From the NCBI RefSeq assembly GCF_900105395.1, contig NZ_LT629775.1, forward strand, positions 2,498,501 to 2,562,500: 64,000 bases of DNA. Reading direction: 5' to 3'. The notes under the pieces were generated by a model. It had not been told where the DNA came from, made no database searches, and saw only the letters and a list, made by a program, of their open reading frames with translations. Of the stretch, positions 60,085 to 64,000 are shown one piece after another; the stretch's first letter is position 1; every line of letters begins with the position of its first letter. Origin of the DNA: Streptomyces sp. TLI_053 (GTDB taxonomy: Bacteria > Actinomycetota > Actinomycetes > Streptomycetales > Streptomycetaceae). Both the position numbers and the translations under genes were made by a program.

Positions 60085-61092
60085 TCAGGACAGGGTGACG
60101 GCCGCCTCGTCCAGGGTGAGGGTCCGGGCGGTGGCGTCGACGGTCGCCCGGACACCGAGCGGCAACGGCGGATTGGGACCGGCGTGGCCGAGTTCCACCC
60201 CGCCGAGCACCGGGATCGGCCGGGCACCGAGCACGTCGAGCACGACCTCGCGCAGCGACGGCGCCGGGACCCCCTCCCCGCAGCCCGCGGCGGTGACCCG
60301 GAGCGGCACCCCGACCACCATCGCCGAGATCCGGTCGAGCACTCCTGCCAGCCGGAGCAGGTGCAGGTCCTGCCAGACCGCCGACAGCGGACGGTCCACC
60401 TCCTCCCAGAACAGCACCGCACCGTCGAAGCGTTCGACCGGAAGCGCCAACGGCGTCGCCTGGAGCGCGGTCAGCCGGCCGAGCAGACCGCCGATCAGCG
60501 GCCCGCCGGCCCGGCCGGGCCGCCAGCACTCCCGGCCTCCGGGCGGCAGCCGGAGCCCGGGGAGCGGGCCCAGCGGCGCGGGGTCGGTGAGAACGCGGCG
60601 GTACAGGTCGGCCAGGAGCTCGGCGCTGCCCCCGGAGGGTCCGGCGTGCCAGGAGCCGCCGAGCCCGTAGGTGGCCATGTCGCCGTGCAGACCGACGAGA
60701 CCGGTCCTGGCATGCAGTGCGAGCAGGAGCAGGGACACGTCGCTGCATCCCAGTACCGGCTTGGGATCGGCGCGGACGGCGTCGAAGTCCAGTCGGTCCA
60801 GCCAGCCGGCCACCGCCTGCCCACCGGTGTGCGCGACGATCGCCCGGACCTCCCGGTCCCGCAGCAACCGGTTGAACTCCTCGGCCTGTTCCTCCGGCGC
60901 ACCGGCCGCCCACCAGCGGCGGCGCCCGGGCTCCGTGAGCGGTGCGCGGCGGACCCGGAACCCCATCGCCGTGAGAGTCCCGACACCCCGGTCCAGCAAT
61001 GGCAGGGCGTCACCCTCCAGCGGTCCGGCGGGCGCCGCTACCGCGACGAGGTCCCCCGGAGCAAGGGCACGGGGGCGCAGGACGTCCAGCAC
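60085..61092 (-). CDS. S66-family LD-carboxypeptidase-like protein
   Basis: A 335-aa peptidase of the S66 family (muramoyl-tetrapeptide LD-carboxypeptidases and microcin-resistance MccF proteins). The catalytic Ser lies in PVLGCSDVSLLLLAL, Glu in VLFWEEVDRPLS and His in GVELGHAGPNPPLPLG. It is cytoplasmic by lack of a signal. GGAG seven bases before the GTG at 61092 supports the start. Murein recycling or detoxification of a peptide-nucleotide are the two family roles; sequence alone does not decide. Confidence 0.88.
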   Translation of the reverse strand: MLDVLRPRALAPGDLVAVAAPAGPLEGDALPLLDRGVGTLTAMGFRVRRAPLTEPGRRRWWAAGAPEEQAEEFNRLLRDREVRAIVAHTGGQAVAGWLDRLDFDAVRADPKPVLGCSDVSLLLLALHARTGLVGLHGDMATYGLGGSWHAGPSGGSAELLADLYRRVLTDPAPLGPLPGLRLPPGGRECWRPGRAGGPLIGGLLGRLTALQATPLALPVERFDGAVLFWEEVDRPLSAVWQDLHLLRLAGVLDRISAMVVGVPLRVTAAGCGEGVPAPSLREVVLDVLGARPIPVLGGVELGHAGPNPPLPLGVRATVDATARTLTLDEAAVTLS

Positions 61093-61236
61093 GAGCGGAC
61101 TCCGGTCGGTCGAGGCGGGTCCGGCCGTGCGGCGTCCGGACGGTCCGTCGGGAGGTTCCGGCGGATGTGCCGAGTCTCGATCTCGAACGTCTATTCGACA
61201 ACTGGTTTTCCGGGGCCTTTTGCCGCTTCGGGCAGC

Positions 61237-61288
61237 ACGACGGCCCGGGCGGTCGCGGTCGGTGCCCCGCGCCCACCCGGGCCGTCGT
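61237..61288 (-). terminator. Terminator of the repeat-protein gene
   Basis: acgacggcccggg (61237-61249) and cccgggccgtcgt (61276-61288) are perfect 13-bp arms with a 26-base loop. The hairpin begins ten bases beyond the stop at 61299. Confidence 0.7.
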
Positions 61289-61298
61289 CGTCCGGGCG

Positions 61299-63644
<2,346 letters not shown>

Positions 63645-64000
63645 GTGAGGTCCGGTTCTGGGCGGCTGCGGCGGGGGCGTGGGCTGGCGGCGAGGGGGCG
63701 GCGGTCCGGGTGCGCGGTGCGGCCCCGGCGGATGGGGCTGAGGGGGCGCGCGGTAGGGCTGCCGGTCGGAGGCCAAGAATACGGGTGCCCGTTCGAGCCA
63801 TGCACGCACCCACCGCCCCTCGGGGCGGTGTGGCGTGCCACGGCGCCCGGCCGGGCGCCACCGGGGAGGGCCGGTCGGGTGGTCGGCGTCACCGGCCGTC
63901 ATCCGGTCATCGCCCGTTCGGGGCACGCCGGGAACGGCCGTCCGGGTCCGTACCGTCCGCCCCGGCCGTGCCCGGGGCCGGTGGCGGATGGTGTCCCGCG
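63645..64000. other. 356-base region upstream of the repeat-protein gene, to the window end
   Basis: No supported gene. Frames are open on the minus strand but lack ribosome sites and carry Arg/Pro-rich shadow translation. The promoter of the repeat-protein gene should be here; no consensus was recognised. Confidence 0.4.

Overview
The window looks like chromosomal DNA of a high-GC streptomycete (Streptomyces or Kitasatospora; genus not settled from sequence alone). G/C dominates third codon positions, GTG/TTG starts are common, GGAGG-type ribosome sites and long GC-rich hairpin terminators are frequent, and the gene set fits (ECF sigma factor, PadR, AzlCD, SPW and HdeD membrane proteins, hmgA-fahA operon, isonitrile synthase). 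No tRNA, rRNA, CRISPR array, insertion sequence or phage gene was seen.

Layout. 0-9 kb: tail of a secreted multi-domain protein, a Bcr/CflA-type efflux pump, a phosphodiesterase, glutaryl-CoA dehydrogenase, an acetyltransferase, and azlCD divergent from an XRE-cupin regulator. 9-18 kb: a Tat-exported VAO-type oxidase, a nitrilase-family amidase, fumarase C, an SPW membrane protein divergent from a PadR regulator with a palindromic operator, a large acyl-CoA dehydrogenase and a secreted M28 aminopeptidase with P-domain. 18-24 kb: one LuxR-type response regulator between two paralogous multi-TM histidine kinases. 24.5-28.2 kb: a translationally coupled four-gene operon with a sugar-phosphate cyclase lacking an active-site loop, a second degenerate cyclase-fold protein and two cupins. 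28.5-30 kb: a phosphoribosyltransferase-hydrolase fusion.

30-37 kb is catabolic: hppD, then hmgA-orf296-fahA with 4-base overlaps (tyrosine/homogentisate breakdown), then a 3-hydroxyisobutyryl-CoA hydrolase-like protein and an enoyl-CoA hydratase. 37-42.2 kb is accessory: a PIMT-like methyltransferase behind two tiny peptide genes (24 and 44 aa), an anti-sigma-type ATPase divergent from an HTH-TPR regulator, an acetyltransferase and a methyltransferase. Two ~75-bp near-identical direct repeats, each with a hairpin head, bracket 38.5-42.2 kb. 42-51.5 kb: an RCK-domain channel-like protein, HdeD, a P450 plus CoA-transferase couplet, a His/Met-rich membrane protein, a divergent ECF sigma / zinc-finger anti-sigma pair and a methyltransferase.

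51.8-55.8 kb is a compact isonitrile natural-product cluster (MFS exporter, P450, PvcA/Dit1-type isonitrile synthase). It converges, with a 16-base 3' overlap, on a metal/siderophore ABC importer (55.8-59.0 kb). The importer is divergent from a signal-less metal-receptor-fold protein. The window ends with an S66 LD-carboxypeptidase-like protein and a 781-aa protein with a huge Ala/Glu/Val repeat region.

The most promising leads are the PIMT plus tiny peptides cassette, the cyclase/pseudo-cyclase/cupin operon, the isonitrile cluster paired with a metal importer, and orf296 inside the homogentisate operon.
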